Assembly: GCA_017404515.1 (NCBI GenBank)
Contig: JAFRCG010000026.1
Span: forward strand, 1 to 37,988
Length of the DNA stretch: 37,988 nt
Origin: Candidatus Saccharimonadota bacterium
GTDB taxonomy: Bacteria > Patescibacteriota > Saccharimonadia > Saccharimonadales > Saccharimonadaceae
Direction: 5' to 3'
Part shown: piece by piece, positions 21,241-30,791 of the stretch
Position numbering within the stretch: position 1 is the first letter of the stretch
Layout: every line of letters begins with the position of its first letter
Notes under the pieces: generated by a model
What the model saw: the letters and a program-made list of their open reading frames with translations, nothing else
Databases searched by the model: none
What the model was told of the DNA's origin: nothing
Made by a program: the position numbers and the translations under genes

Positions 21241-23292
21241 TTATTTCTTTGCGGTTTTGCCGGATTTAATATCGTCAATCAAGTCACGCAGTGATGCAGC
21301 ACGCTCAAATTCCAGATTGGCGGCGGCAAGTTTCATTTCCGATTCTAGCTGCTTGATTAGCTTTGGAATTTCCTCTGGTGGTACTTTCTTTAGATCTAGT
21401 TTATTCTGCTGCTCTTTTTCTGGAATAATCGCACGAAGGCCCTTTCCGACCTCTTTTTTGATTCCCTGTGGCGTAATATGATGCTTTTCGTTATACTCCT
21501 GCTGGATTTCCCGACGACGGTTGGTTTCAGAAATCGCGCGTTCCATACTATCGGTGATATTATCGGCGTACATAATCACTTTACCCTCCACATGACGGGC
21601 GGCACGACCAATAGTCTGAATCAGCGCAGATTCGCTTCGCAAAAAACCTTCCTTGTCGGCGTCTAAAATAGCCACCAAAGAAACTTCCGGCAGATCCAAG
21701 CCCTCACGCAAGAGGTTAATTCCTACTAAGACATCATATACGCCATTACGCAAATCTCTCAGAATGTCACCGCGCTCCAAAGTGTCAATATCGGAGTGGA
21801 TGTAGGCAGTCTTGACACCACGCTCCTTGAGGTGGTCAGAGAGGTCTTCGGCCATACGCTTAGTCAAAGTTGTCGCCAGTACCCGCTGGTTTTTGGCAAT
21901 ACGGCGATCAATTTCCTCCATCAGATTATCAATCTGGCCATCAGTAGCACGCACCTCTATTTCCGGATCTAGTAATCCGGTAGGCCTAATCACCTGCTCT
22001 ACTGGCTCTGGCGAATGCTGAAGCTCGTATTCTCCAGGAGTAGCAGAAACATAAATGGCCTGATGAATATGGCGTTCAAATTCGTCAAAAGTCAGTGGGC
22101 GGTTATCCAGTGCACTAGGCAAGCGGAAGCCATATTCCACCAAAGTTTCCTTCCTGGCATGGTCGCCGTTGTACATACCTCTCACCTGGGGCAAGGTCAT
22201 GTGTGATTCATCAACTAGAAGCAAGAAATCTTTTGGGAAAAAGTCAAGTAGAGTAGCCGGCGGCTCGCCCGCCCTTCTGCCATCAAGATGACGAGAGTAG
22301 TTTTCTATACCCTTAACAAAGCCAGTTTCTTTTAGCATTTCCAGATCGTATTTAGTGCGCTGAGAAAGCCGCTGAGCCTCTAGCAACTTACCATTTTGCT
22401 CAAAGAAATGCATGCGCGAGTCAAACTCAGCCTGAATAGATTCTAGTGCCCGCTCTAACTGGCCTTTTGGCGTAGCGTAATGAGTATTTGGAAAGATAAA
22501 GAGCTGGTCTGGTTTTTCCAAAATCTGGCCGGTCAGAGGATCAATAATTTTAACATCTTCCAAAATGTCAAAATCAAAGATAAAACGATAGGCAATTTCA
22601 CCAGAGGCCGGGAAAAGATCTACCGTGTCGCCCATTACTCGGAAATTACCACGCTCAAAGGCAATGTCGTTTCGGTGGTATTGCATAGCGACAAGGTAGG
22701 TCAGGAAGTTGGATTGAGTTAAAGAGGAGATATCAGATACACTCTCCTCCCTCAAATGCAAATTCGTGCCATACCAATTATCAAAAGCAGCCCACTTGCC
22801 ACCTATCTTTCTAAGCGCCAGGGACATTTCTGTGTAGTGATCTGGCGAGCCGATGCCATAGATGCAAGAAACAGAAGCTATAATAATCGTATCTGGGCGG
22901 GTTAATAGGGATACCGTAGCAGCGTGGCGGAGACGGTCAATTTCGTCATTGATAGCGGAATCTTTCTCGATATAAGTGTCAGAGCTAGCAATGTAGGCCT
23001 CTGGCTGGTAATAGTCAAAGTATGACACAAAATAGTGTACCTCGTTCTCTGGGAAAAACTCGCGAAATTCCGAATAGAGCTGGGCAGCCAAAGTCTTGTT
23101 GTGCGCCAAAATCAGGGCAGGTTTCTGATAATGCTGGATAATATTAGCCATGGTAAAAGTCTTGCCAGAGCCGGTTACGCCAAGCAAAGTTTGCTCGCGC
23201 AATCCCTTGTCTAGGCCATCACAAAGCTCCGCAATGGCTTGCGGCTGGTCGCCAGTAGGCTGATATTTACTCTGTAATTTGAATTTTGGCAT
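21241..23292 (-). CDS. uvrB: Excinuclease ABC subunit B
   Basis: This 683-residue nucleotide excision repair helicase subunit loads at damage with UvrA and recruits UvrC. Features: [13 protein letters not shown] (Walker A, about residues 39-51), the beta-hairpin region [25 protein letters not shown] (Walker B/DEAD-like), VSATPGEYE, the helicase block [19 protein letters not shown], and a C-terminal UVR motif ([20 protein letters not shown]...RAASLRDLI). Length is normal. The ATG lies 8 nt after TATAAT, so its message is probably leaderless or nearly so. It stands alone, with its end adjacent to the terminator of the convergent ncRNA. Confidence 0.98.
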   Translation of the reverse strand: MPKFKLQSKYQPTGDQPQAIAELCDGLDKGLREQTLLGVTGSGKTFTMANIIQHYQKPALILAHNKTLAAQLYSEFREFFPENEVHYFVSYFDYYQPEAYIASSDTYIEKDSAINDEIDRLRHAATVSLLTRPDTIIIASVSCIYGIGSPDHYTEMSLALRKIGGKWAAFDNWYGTNLHLREESVSDISSLTQSNFLTYLVAMQYHRNDIAFERGNFRVMGDTVDLFPASGEIAYRFIFDFDILEDVKIIDPLTGQILEKPDQLFIFPNTHYATPKGQLERALESIQAEFDSRMHFFEQNGKLLEAQRLSQRTKYDLEMLKETGFVKGIENYSRHLDGRRAGEPPATLLDFFPKDFLLLVDESHMTLPQVRGMYNGDHARKETLVEYGFRLPSALDNRPLTFDEFERHIHQAIYVSATPGEYELQHSPEPVEQVIRPTGLLDPEIEVRATDGQIDNLMEEIDRRIAKNQRVLATTLTKRMAEDLSDHLKERGVKTAYIHSDIDTLERGDILRDLRNGVYDVLVGINLLREGLDLPEVSLVAILDADKEGFLRSESALIQTIGRAARHVEGKVIMYADNITDSMERAISETNRRREIQQEYNEKHHITPQGIKKEVGKGLRAIIPEKEQQNKLDLKKVPPEEIPKLIKQLESEMKLAAANLEFERAASLRDLIDDIKSGKTAKK

Positions 23293-23300
23293 ATACTAAT

Positions 23301-23342
23301 ATTATAGCAAAAATTGACATTTTATACAATCCGTGGTATAAT
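23301..23342. promoter_or_regulatory. Interlocked opposite-strand promoters (uvrB minus; antisense plus)
   Basis: Minus strand, for uvrB: TTGTAT (23329-23324), 17 bp, TATAAT (23306-23301), then 8 nt to the ATG. Plus strand: TTGACA (23314-23319), 17 bp, TATAAT (23337-23342), a perfect sigma70 consensus with an extended -10 (TGG). The two overlap, so only one polymerase can occupy the site. The plus promoter points into the 3' end of the LOG gene in antisense direction. Confidence 0.72.
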
Positions 23343-23349
23343 AAGAGTA

Positions 23350-24123
23350 TTAGTATTTGATCTCGCCAGTGAGATTCTTGTAATTATCGTAAAGGTTTTC
23401 ATCTACCCGAGGGTGGCCAACTTTGTTGGCAGCACGGACGATTTCGTCTAGATTGTCAGTGATTTTATAGATATGGGTATCAGAAATTTTGATCATTCTT
23501 TCCTTGGCAAATTTGTTTCTAAAATAACGATCAAGCGGACGCCAATAGGATTTACCAAAGAGAAAGACTGGCATGCGAGGCATCTTATTCTCTTGCATCA
23601 AGCACAAAATCTCAGTCAACTCATCCATGGTGCCAAAGCCACCTGGAAAATAAACATAGGTCTTGCTAGCCATGGAAAGCATTACTTTTCTAGCAAAAAA
23701 GTAGCGAAATTCCATCACATCAGTCAGATATTGGTTGGCAAATTGCTCGTGCTCCAGAGTGATATTTAGCCCCACGGAACGACCACCATATTCAAAAGCC
23801 CCACGGTTGGCAGCCTCCATAATGCCTGGACCACCACCGGTAACGACAGCGTGGCCGTTAATGGCTAGTTTGCCGCCGAGCTCGCGGGCCTTATCGTAAT
23901 ACCTATCGCCCTCTCTTACCCTAGCGGAGCCAAAGATAGTTACGCCCTGAGGGATAGTGCGTAAGAGACTGAGGCCTTGACCTAAGTCGCGACCATAAGC
24001 AATGGCGCGCCCTACATCCTCTGGCGCTAGGTGACTGATTAGAGTCTTAATCCGCTTTTCTAGGACCTTTTTGTCGGTAATTTCTGATTTGGTGAGTGGT
24101 TTTTCTGGGACTATGCTTTCCAT
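23350..24123 (-). CDS. LOG family nucleotide-binding protein (TIGR00730-like)
   Basis: This 257-residue Rossmann-fold protein belongs to the LOG/YgdH family, whose characterised members are nucleoside 5'-monophosphate phosphoribohydrolases (cytokinin-activating enzymes in plants, nucleotidases in bacteria). The two hallmark motifs are present: GGGPGIMEAANRGA and PGGFGTMDELTEILCLMQ, together with FGSARV near the N terminus. A ~40-residue N-terminal extension (VLEKRIKTLISHLAPEDV) precedes the fold, as in the longer bacterial subgroup. It follows the pfkB-like gene by 21 bp and is probably the last gene of the gap operon. Its substrate is not known. Confidence 0.88.
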   Translation of the reverse strand: MESIVPEKPLTKSEITDKKVLEKRIKTLISHLAPEDVGRAIAYGRDLGQGLSLLRTIPQGVTIFGSARVREGDRYYDKARELGGKLAINGHAVVTGGGPGIMEAANRGAFEYGGRSVGLNITLEHEQFANQYLTDVMEFRYFFARKVMLSMASKTYVYFPGGFGTMDELTEILCLMQENKMPRMPVFLFGKSYWRPLDRYFRNKFAKERMIKISDTHIYKITDNLDEIVRAANKVGHPRVDENLYDNYKNLTGEIKY

Positions 24124-24144
24124 GAAATTTTTGTCTCCGTAATT

Positions 24145-25131
24145 TTACAATTTTATCTCTTGAATTGGCATCTGGTGCAGGTGTTCTTTGCCAGTCAAAA
24201 TACCTTTTTTGGCGCCAAGTTTGGTGACAACAGAGGTAGAATTAGCAGAGGCAAAGACTAAGCTATCGTAGAAAGATTTACCGGCAGCAAAATGCGCCAA
24301 AAAGCCAGAGCCAAAGGCATCGCCAGCGCCAGTAGTATCTTTGACGGGCAAATCTTCGTAGAGACCAAAACGATAGAATTCTTGGTGATCAGAGGCAATG
24401 GCGCCCATACTACCATCGGTGATAATGGCGGTTTTGACATAATTTAGTAATCTAGCAAGTAACTCTGTCAAGATAGTGCCGGGGACAATTTGGGAAGCCT
24501 CAACCTTGTTGACCAACAAAATATCTACATATTCTAGGAGTGAAATTAGTTTTTTGCTCTGTTCTAGCTCTAGTTTGCCGGGATTAAACATGATTTTGGC
24601 ACCCATGGACTTTGCTTTCTTGAAAAACCGCCTCAAGGTGTCAATGTCGCCCCGAAAAGAGGTAACATAGAGCCAATCTGGACTGATAGTATCTAAATCA
24701 TTTTCTGAGAGATTGTCAAATTTAGCAGAGGCACCACGATGCGTCAAAATAGTGCGTTCACCAGAAATGGTATCTAGCAAAATCACCGAACAGCCAGTGG
24801 ATTTTTTGGGGACAAAAGACACATAAGAACTATCAATTCCTTCTTTGTCAAGGCAGGCCAAAATCGCATCGCCAGCGGTATCATGTCCAATATTACCGAT
24901 AAAAATTGACTCGTGGCCGTGGCGAGCAAAAGTAGTAGCAGCATTGGTGCCACCGCCGCCAACTTCGTAAGCCAAGCGGTCAATATCTACCTTGGTACCA
25001 ATTTTTAGCTCACCAAAAAGAGATTCGCGAGCCATGGCAGTAGTGCTATAAACATCGGTAGCAGCAAAATCATCATGGTCAATCAAATAGAGATCTTGGA
25101 GGGCAGAGCCCAAGGAGACAATCCGTGCCAT
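24145..25131 (-). CDS. PfkB/ribokinase-family sugar kinase
   Basis: This 328-residue kinase of the PfkB family uses ATP to phosphorylate a sugar or nucleoside. Diagnostic features are the N-terminal GGGGTNAATTFARHGHESIFIGNIG block and the C-terminal DTTGAGDAFGSGFLAHFAAG, whose Asp in GAGD is the catalytic base. The anion-hole region and the length fit ribokinase-like members. Substrate choice (ribose, fructose, adenosine and others) cannot be fixed from sequence. The surrounding genes are ribose-phosphate isomerase and ribulose-phosphate epimerase, which suggests a pentose. The ATG overlaps the rpe stop by one base. Confidence 0.88.
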   Translation of the reverse strand: MARIVSLGSALQDLYLIDHDDFAATDVYSTTAMARESLFGELKIGTKVDIDRLAYEVGGGGTNAATTFARHGHESIFIGNIGHDTAGDAILACLDKEGIDSSYVSFVPKKSTGCSVILLDTISGERTILTHRGASAKFDNLSENDLDTISPDWLYVTSFRGDIDTLRRFFKKAKSMGAKIMFNPGKLELEQSKKLISLLEYVDILLVNKVEASQIVPGTILTELLARLLNYVKTAIITDGSMGAIASDHQEFYRFGLYEDLPVKDTTGAGDAFGSGFLAHFAAGKSFYDSLVFASANSTSVVTKLGAKKGILTGKEHLHQMPIQEIKL

Positions 25132-25784
25132 TAGAGCACCACTCCCCTTTTGTCAAATTCGGCAGTAAGCGCATCAAACATAGCCTTAGGATCTTCGGCA
25201 TTGGTGATGGCCGAGCCCACATTGATAACATCGGCGCCAGCGCGAGCAATGGCGCGCACAGTCTTGAGATTAGCACCGCCATCCCAACCAATTTCTACAT
25301 TAGGATTGATATCCTTGATTAGTTGAATTTTCTCGGTTTGGAGCAAATCTGCCTGGCTTCCCTGTTTGCCGATTTCGCCAGCAAAGACTAGAACATGGTC
25401 GGCTTTTTCGATAAAAGGACGAAAACTGCCCGGGAACGATGGCTTCATCAGGGCTACACCAGCTCTAATACCGGCAGCCTGGAGCTGATCAAACATTGGG
25501 AGCAAATCTTCCCCGGTTTCTGCGTGGAAAATACAGAGTGAAGGCTTGAGTTGCAAAATAATTGGCAAGTGATCAGATGGCTTTACTACCATCATATGGA
25601 GATCAATCTCCCACCCCTGAGGCCACCAGACATTATTAGCCGGAATAGTAACCGCCGGAGCAAAAGTCCCATCACAAATATCTACCTGCACGCGCTTAGC
25701 AAAAGGCTGAAATTTGGCAATGAGTTGCTTATACTGCTCTAAGTCATTAGTGAGAATAGTAGGAACAATTTGGGTAGAATTCAT
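25131..25784 (-). CDS. rpe: Ribulose-phosphate 3-epimerase
   Basis: This 217-residue TIM-barrel enzyme interconverts ribulose-5-phosphate and xylulose-5-phosphate. Seen: IVPTILTNDLEQY, VQVDICDGTFAP (usual VDxMDGxFVP, so Met is replaced by Cys), DLHMMV (usual VHLMV), GWDGGANLKTV with the second catalytic Asp, and ADVINVGSAIT in the phosphate site. Length is typical. These are conservative differences, but enough that a related epimerase (allulose-phosphate type) is possible. It overlaps rpiB by 4 bp (ATGA) and the kinase gene by 1 bp, forming a tightly coupled pentose-phosphate unit. Confidence 0.85.
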   Translation of the reverse strand: MNSTQIVPTILTNDLEQYKQLIAKFQPFAKRVQVDICDGTFAPAVTIPANNVWWPQGWEIDLHMMVVKPSDHLPIILQLKPSLCIFHAETGEDLLPMFDQLQAAGIRAGVALMKPSFPGSFRPFIEKADHVLVFAGEIGKQGSQADLLQTEKIQLIKDINPNVEIGWDGGANLKTVRAIARAGADVINVGSAITNAEDPKAMFDALTAEFDKRGVVL

Positions 25785-26272
25785 GCTTGGCTCTCCTGAT
25801 TAGGTGATAATAAAGTATCAAGACGGCGATTGCGGCGAATATGGCGTTCTTCGCCAGAAAACTGGGTTGTGAGAAAATCTTTAGCAATCTGTTTGATAGT
25901 GTCAAAATCTTGGATAAAATCGGCGGACAAACAGAGAATATTGGCATCATTATGCTCCCGGCCAATCTTGGCGAGCTCTGGCGTGTAGGCGGCAATAGCG
26001 CGGATTCCAGGAAAACGATTAGCCTGGATGGCGATGCCGTGAGCAGAGCCACAAATCAAGATGCCAAAGGAGCCAGCGTGCTCTTTGACGGCCTGAGCCA
26101 CTAAGATAGCGGCGTCATTATAATCATCAGCCGGATCTAGCTTGAATGGGCCAAGATCAGATACGGAATAACTTTCGTCAGAATCTTCAGCGGCGCCAGA
26201 AAGGTAGGCTACGAGCTGGTTTTTGAGCTCAAAACCACGGTGATCAGAGCCGATGAAAATCTCTGGTAGCAT
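25781..26272 (-). CDS. rpiB: Ribose-5-phosphate isomerase B
   Basis: This 163-residue RpiB/LacAB-type isomerase interconverts ribose-5-phosphate and ribulose-5-phosphate. It has GSDHRGFELK at the start, the active-site Cys in ICGSAHGIAIQANRFPGIRA and the catalytic His in REHNDANILCLSADF. The usual CGTGIG motif reads CGSAHG here: the Cys is kept and Thr becomes Ser, but Gly-Ile becomes Ala-His. The start ATG follows directly after the gap stop codon (TGAATG). It is the second gene of the gap operon. Confidence 0.88.
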   Translation of the reverse strand: MLPEIFIGSDHRGFELKNQLVAYLSGAAEDSDESYSVSDLGPFKLDPADDYNDAAILVAQAVKEHAGSFGILICGSAHGIAIQANRFPGIRAIAAYTPELAKIGREHNDANILCLSADFIQDFDTIKQIAKDFLTTQFSGEERHIRRNRRLDTLLSPNQESQA

Positions 26273-27382
<1,110 letters not shown>

Positions 27383-27390
27383 TTATGTTA

Positions 27391-27432
27391 ATTGTAGCAT
27401 ATATTGATTTTTTTAGCAAAGTGTGGTATAAT
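27391..27432. promoter_or_regulatory. Interlocked divergent promoters (gap minus; orphan gene plus)
   Basis: Minus: TTGCTA (27419-27414), 17 bp, TACAAT (27396-27391), with TGC before the -10. Plus: TTGATT (27404-27409), 17 bp, TATAAT (27427-27432), with TGG before the -10. Each -35 lies in the other's spacer, so initiation should be mutually exclusive. Confidence 0.7.
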
Positions 27433-27507
27433 TAGAAGATAGGCCAGAGGTAGCCCATGACGGGTGTACAAAAGGTCGCTTTATCACCAAGGGGAGGTGA
27501 GTGTACA

Positions 27508-28248
27508 TTGAAAAGCAATTTTGATGAAACTGTAAAAGAGATAGTCCAGGATATTACTGGATTATCTGGAAATGCACTGGACTGCGTCACAGGCGCGGCC
27601 ATGGCAACCGTCTTCCTGGGAAAAGTCCCGGTCAAGACAGATTTGGCGGCATACCTTGGTACTGGCAAGAAAACTTTGTGTCAGGTACTGAGAGCGGCGG
27701 CAGAATACGGATACTCTAGTGATCATCCGCAATTTCGCGAATGGCTGGGGCCGTATGAGCCACTGAACAAAATCAAGCCGACGGCAATGATCTACGCTAT
27801 CTCAGCGGAACTCGTAATGCGTGGGCTGATCTTCGACCGAGAAGAAACGAAGGAGCGCCAGCAGGCAAGAGAGTTTTTGAGCTTGCTCTTTGCACCGCAG
27901 GCTATCCAATCTGCTGCCCAGTTTACCGGCATGAATATCGTGCTGGAATTTCTGGAAAGCAAACTGATGGGCACGGTTGGAGAGACTATCGAAAACTTTA
28001 CCAGTATCTGGTTTTCAACAGAGAGAAAACCGCTGGATAAAGTCCAGGCATTCTGTGATCTGATCTGCGAGTACAATCCGCATATAGCGGAAAAGGCTCA
28101 CGGAGAAGATTACTCAAATGTTATCAGGCGATTGGATCTGGACCTCAGAGCAGCTAAGCGCGTTACAATCAAAAAGCGCTCTGCTGTAACGGCAGTAGCC
28201 AGAACCAAAAATCTGATTGTGCTGGATAAGTCTGGCACTAACGGATAA
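27508..28248 (+). CDS. Unrecognised protein (246 aa), orphan gene between gap and rpsG
   Basis: I do not recognise this protein. It is 246 residues (263 if the upstream ATG at 27457 is used), mostly helical and soluble. It contains TGLSGNALDCVTGAAMATVFLGK and GTGKKTLCQVLRAAAEYG, the latter superficially P-loop-like but lacking a proper GxxxxGK[ST] context. The C terminus is basic (RAAKRVTIKKRSAVTAVARTK). The TTG start at 27508 is preferred because GGGGAGGTG lies 8-9 nt upstream; AGAGGT before the ATG at 27457 is a weaker alternative. It has its own promoter and a very strong terminator, and it faces the ribosomal genes. Leu is largely CTG, unlike the translation genes nearby. Confidence 0.75.
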   Translation: MKSNFDETVKEIVQDITGLSGNALDCVTGAAMATVFLGKVPVKTDLAAYLGTGKKTLCQVLRAAAEYGYSSDHPQFREWLGPYEPLNKIKPTAMIYAISAELVMRGLIFDREETKERQQAREFLSLLFAPQAIQSAAQFTGMNIVLEFLESKLMGTVGETIENFTSIWFSTERKPLDKVQAFCDLICEYNPHIAEKAHGEDYSNVIRRLDLDLRAAKRVTIKKRSAVTAVARTKNLIVLDKSGTNG

Positions 28249-28260
28249 AAAGTTTCATCA

Positions 28261-28297
28261 AAAAATCCCCCAAGCAAGTGGCTTGGGGGATTTTTGT
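28261..28297. terminator. Bidirectional terminator between an orphan gene and rpsG
   Basis: ATCCCCCAAGC / GCTTGGGGGAT 11-bp perfect stem with A-run and T-run flanks. It ends the 27508 gene and, on the other strand, rpsL-rpsG. Confidence 0.9.
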
Positions 28298-28308
28298 AAG
28301 CTAACAAC

Positions 28309-28788
28309 CTAAGCTCTAGCAAAGTGTGCAAAAGCACGGTTGGCTTCGGCCATACGGTGACAGTCTTCCTTCTTCTTGAAGGCAGCACCGGTTTCGTTGT
28401 AGGCATCGACAATTTCTGCCTCTAGACGCTTGGCATAAGGCATGCCAGAGCGAGCACGGGCGGCTTGAACTAGCCAAGAGAAAGCAAAATGTTGCTGACG
28501 GTGACCAGAGATAGGAAATGGAATTTGGTAGTTGGCACCACCAACACGACGAGATTTTACCTCAAAATCTGGAGAAATATTAGCAAGAGCCTTCTCAAAG
28601 ACTGCTACTGGATCTTCGCTTCCTAGCTTTTTGGCAGCGCCCTCAAGGGCGGCGTAGACGGCACGCTCAGCGGCTTGTTTTTTGCCATCAAGCATGGATT
28701 TATTGATAAGACGCTGTACCAAAATAGACTGATACTTGCGATCTGGACTAACTTTTCTAGTTAGAGATGCGGTAACTTTGCGTGGCAT
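28309..28788 (-). CDS. rpsG: 30S ribosomal protein S7
   Basis: This 159-residue S7 is the primary 16S rRNA-binding protein of the small-subunit head. Recognisable stretches: YQSILVQRLINKSMLDGKKQ, AERAVYAALE, FEKALANISPDFEVKSRRVGGANYQIP and the C-terminal KKEDCHRMAEANRAFAHFA. Length is normal. It follows rpsL by 2 bp as in most bacteria. In E. coli S7 represses its own str operon; no such site is claimed here. Transcription ends at the terminator directly downstream, so fusA is not in the same transcript. Confidence 0.97.
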   Translation of the reverse strand: MPRKVTASLTRKVSPDRKYQSILVQRLINKSMLDGKKQAAERAVYAALEGAAKKLGSEDPVAVFEKALANISPDFEVKSRRVGGANYQIPFPISGHRQQHFAFSWLVQAARARSGMPYAKRLEAEIVDAYNETGAAFKKKEDCHRMAEANRAFAHFARA

Positions 28789-28790
28789 AA

Positions 28791-29204
28791 TTACTTACCC
28801 TCCTTCTTAGCACCGTATTTGGAACGGCCTTGTTTGCGACCATCAACACCTTGCAAATCTAGGGTGCCGCGGACAATGTGATAACGCACACCTGGAAGAT
28901 CTGGCACACGACCACCACGGACAAGCACAACAGCGTGCTCCTGGAGGTTGTGACCCTCACCACCGATGTAAGCCCAGACTTCCTGGCCATTAGTAAGGCG
29001 CACACGGGCAACCTTTCTAAGCGCGGAGTTTGGTTTCTTTGGGGTCTTGGTAGTAACCTTGACACAGACACCACGCTTGAGTGGTGCTGGCTGATTGTAA
29101 TAGCGAGTCTTCAAGGTATTAACGATAGATCCTAGAGCTGGAGCCTTAGACTTCTTGGCGGCTTTCTTTCTAGGTTTTCTAATCAACTGATTAATAGTTG
29201 GCAT
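28791..29204 (-). CDS. rpsL: 30S ribosomal protein S12
   Basis: This 137-residue S12 sits at the decoding centre. Signatures: [35 protein letters not shown] (with the Lys linked to streptomycin response), [38 protein letters not shown] (with the Asp normally beta-methylthiolated), and a basic C terminus. The start has AGAGGA 7 nt upstream. It heads a two-gene rpsL-rpsG transcript with its own promoter and a structured ~130-nt leader. Confidence 0.98.
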   Translation of the reverse strand: MPTINQLIRKPRKKAAKKSKAPALGSIVNTLKTRYYNQPAPLKRGVCVKVTTKTPKKPNSALRKVARVRLTNGQEVWAYIGGEGHNLQEHAVVLVRGGRVPDLPGVRYHIVRGTLDLQGVDGRKQGRSKYGAKKEGK

Positions 29205-29336
29205 TAAAATTTCCTCTTTAATTAACTAACAATTGCTAAGCGCCCAGATATGACGCTTGGCCTGTTTGGAGAGCGGTAACTTCTCCTGGCGCTAGTTTTT
29301 TACAGCAATAAAACTAGCAAGAAACTCTTATCCCTA
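29205..29336 (-). promoter_or_regulatory. Structured rpsL leader
   Basis: The ~130-nt 5' leader can form GCTAGTTTT/AAAAACTAGC, GGAGA/TCTCC and AAGCG/CGCTT hairpins in succession before the ribosome-binding site. This could be an autoregulatory ribosomal-protein leader; the identity of any binding protein is inference. Confidence 0.45.
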
Positions 29337-29376
29337 ATTTTAGCACAGAAAGCCCCCAAGGTCAAGCCTTGGGGGA
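29337..29376 (-). promoter_or_regulatory. rpsL promoter nested in a terminator hairpin
   Basis: Minus strand: TTGACC (29365-29360), 17 bp ending TGTGC, TAAAAT (29342-29337). The -35 lies in the loop of the hairpin CCCCCAAGGC / CCTTGGGGG (29353-29375) that ends the upstream orphan gene, so the two elements share the same bases. Confidence 0.7.
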
Positions 29377-29382
29377 ATGTGA

Positions 29383-30024
29383 TCAATCGTCCTCGCGCAA
29401 ACTGCAAAGATCCGCCAGCAGCTGTTTCAAAATCTCAAGTTCTACATCGGAATCAGTAAATTCCTTTTCGGCTGTATCCCGATTGAACATCGCTGTCTCG
29501 ATCTGAAAAAAGAGTTTGAGCTTGCTTGCGGCGTAAACTATATCCTCAAGAGATGCGCTGATGTCGTCCAAGCAGTTATCCAGCTCGTCCTGATATATGG
29601 GTCCAGCACCCTTGAAATAAGCATAGTAAGCGATGTCCGCTTCAAATGTTGCGAGGGTCTCAATGAGAGATCTGCGATATTCGTTGGTATTCCACTCTGC
29701 GTGTTCAAGTCGAGCAGTAAGAGAACCCTGATCATACGGAAGTGAGACTTTCGGAGAGTGAACGAATGTATCAAGAGTATCAAGCGCCCAAATTTCTTCG
29801 TCGGTTGCCATGTCAAGGATCTCCTGACGAGCAGTCTCAAAATCATTGGTCGCCTCGATTGAATCTCCGTTGTCTTCGTCAGCTTCGGCGTACATAATCT
29901 CCTCAATAAGTTTGCGGGGAACTTTTACTTCAAAAGCCACAGGTTTTTGCTGGGTCGAAAGCAAGTTTCCAAAAAGCAAATCCAGCACATCTTCAAACGA
30001 TCTTACTTCAGTACCTTTGCTCAT
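29383..30024 (-). CDS. Unrecognised acidic protein (213 aa), orphan gene upstream of rpsL
   Basis: I do not recognise this protein. It is 213 residues from the ATG at 30024, strongly acidic and helical: YAEADEDNGDSIEATNDFETARQEILDMATDEEIWALD, then AYYAYFKGAGPIYQDELDNCLDDISASLEDIV and a final EFTDSDVELEILKQLLADLCSLREDD. There is no signal peptide or membrane segment. The start at 30024 has GGAGG 8 nt upstream; an ATG six bases earlier has the same site too close, and a longer frame reaches 30090 without a good site. An extended -10 box (TGTGGTATAAT, 30114-30109) lies ~85 bp upstream. It ends in the hairpin that also contains the rpsL -35. Confidence 0.73.
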   Translation of the reverse strand: MSKGTEVRSFEDVLDLLFGNLLSTQQKPVAFEVKVPRKLIEEIMYAEADEDNGDSIEATNDFETARQEILDMATDEEIWALDTLDTFVHSPKVSLPYDQGSLTARLEHAEWNTNEYRRSLIETLATFEADIAYYAYFKGAGPIYQDELDNCLDDISASLEDIVYAASKLKLFFQIETAMFNRDTAEKEFTDSDVELEILKQLLADLCSLREDD

Positions 30025-30108
30025 AGGCATTCCCTCCTTTATCTGAAGTTTAGTGCAGCAATCAATCACAATTAAAAGAGCTTGCACCATCTAACATGCA
30101 ACGAATCT

Positions 30109-30114
30109 ATTATA
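30109..30114 (-). promoter_or_regulatory. Extended -10 box of the 29383 orphan gene
   Basis: TGTGGTATAAT on the minus strand. The same eleven bases precede the orphan genes at 8436 and 27508, pointing to a shared promoter type with an extended -10. Confidence 0.65.
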
Positions 30115-30121
30115 CCACAAT

Positions 30122-30155
30122 AAAAATAAGCAAGACTTTCGCCTTGCTTATTTTT
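30122..30155 (-). terminator. Terminator of the DUF5684-like gene
   Basis: AAAATAAGCAAG / CTTGCTTATTTT stem with T-rich flanks in both directions. Confidence 0.75.
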
Positions 30156-30167
30156 GCTACTCTTAGA

Positions 30168-30683
30168 TTAGTCTTTGAGGACAGCTTTTTTGTCGTATTT
30201 GGCAGAGCCAAAGGCAAGGATCATCTCAAAGATAAAGGATAGGAAGAATAGACCGACTGCAAAACCGGCACCCTTCTTGAAGGCCTTAGCTAGGCGTGCA
30301 CAGATGAGGATGTACATGACAAGAGATAGGATACCAGAAGCAACGGCGCAAACCCAACCAAATGGATTCATGTTGTAGGTAAGAATATTGCCAGCTGCAT
30401 CGGTAGTCATGACAAGGCCGCCAAAGAGGCTTTGGCAGAGGCTTAGAGCAAGTGAAGCAATAAACCAGTACCAGAAGTGCATGCCAATAATCTTGAAGAG
30501 GATGTAGGCATTGTAGATTGGAATAAGAATTTTCCAACCTTTTTCTCCGGCTTTTGTAAAGATTCGCCAGCCAGCAATGATAGAAATCACGCCGATGGCA
30601 AGACCAATAATAGCGAAAATAGCAAGCGATGCGCCAAGTACGCTACCAGCTAGAACTGTCTCTTTTGTTGTTAGTGTGTCCAT
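30168..30683 (-). CDS. DUF5684-like membrane protein
   Basis: This 171-residue protein has four to five transmembrane segments (about residues 17-38, 65-92, 108-130 and 139-158) and the characteristic cytoplasmic loop WRIFTKAGEKGWKILIPIYNAYILFKI. A later segment reads ARLAKAFKKGAGFAVGLFFLSFIFEMILAFGSAKYD. This pattern matches the DUF5684 family as I recall it, common in small-genome and Gram-positive bacteria and of unknown function. The ATG has AAGGAG 6 nt upstream. A promoter TTGACA, 17 bp, TAAAAT lies upstream. It stands alone between two terminators. Confidence 0.72.
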   Translation of the reverse strand: MDTLTTKETVLAGSVLGASLAIFAIIGLAIGVISIIAGWRIFTKAGEKGWKILIPIYNAYILFKIIGMHFWYWFIASLALSLCQSLFGGLVMTTDAAGNILTYNMNPFGWVCAVASGILSLVMYILICARLAKAFKKGAGFAVGLFFLSFIFEMILAFGSAKYDKKAVLKD

Positions 30684-30747
30684 TAGTTACTCCTTATGGA
30701 TTAATTATAATTTTATTTTAACTTAACCAATATCTAGTGTCAAGAGA

Positions 30748-30772
30748 AAAACACCCCAAATGGGGTGCTTTT
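30748..30772 (-). terminator. Terminator of the 30792 membrane-protein gene
   Basis: AAGCACCCC / GGGGTGTTTT stem with an ATTT loop and T-run on the minus strand. Confidence 0.78.
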
Positions 30773-30791
30773 CTTGAATTAGTCTTAAAAC

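Noticed and set aside
27457-27507. ATG start and 17 extra residues for the 27508 gene
   Set aside because: Possible, but the TTG at 27508 has a much better ribosome-binding site; kept only as an alternative.
27657-27669. P-loop NTPase motif in the 27508 protein (GTGKKTL)
   Set aside because: The Walker A spacing GxxxxGK[ST] is not met and no Walker B is apparent.
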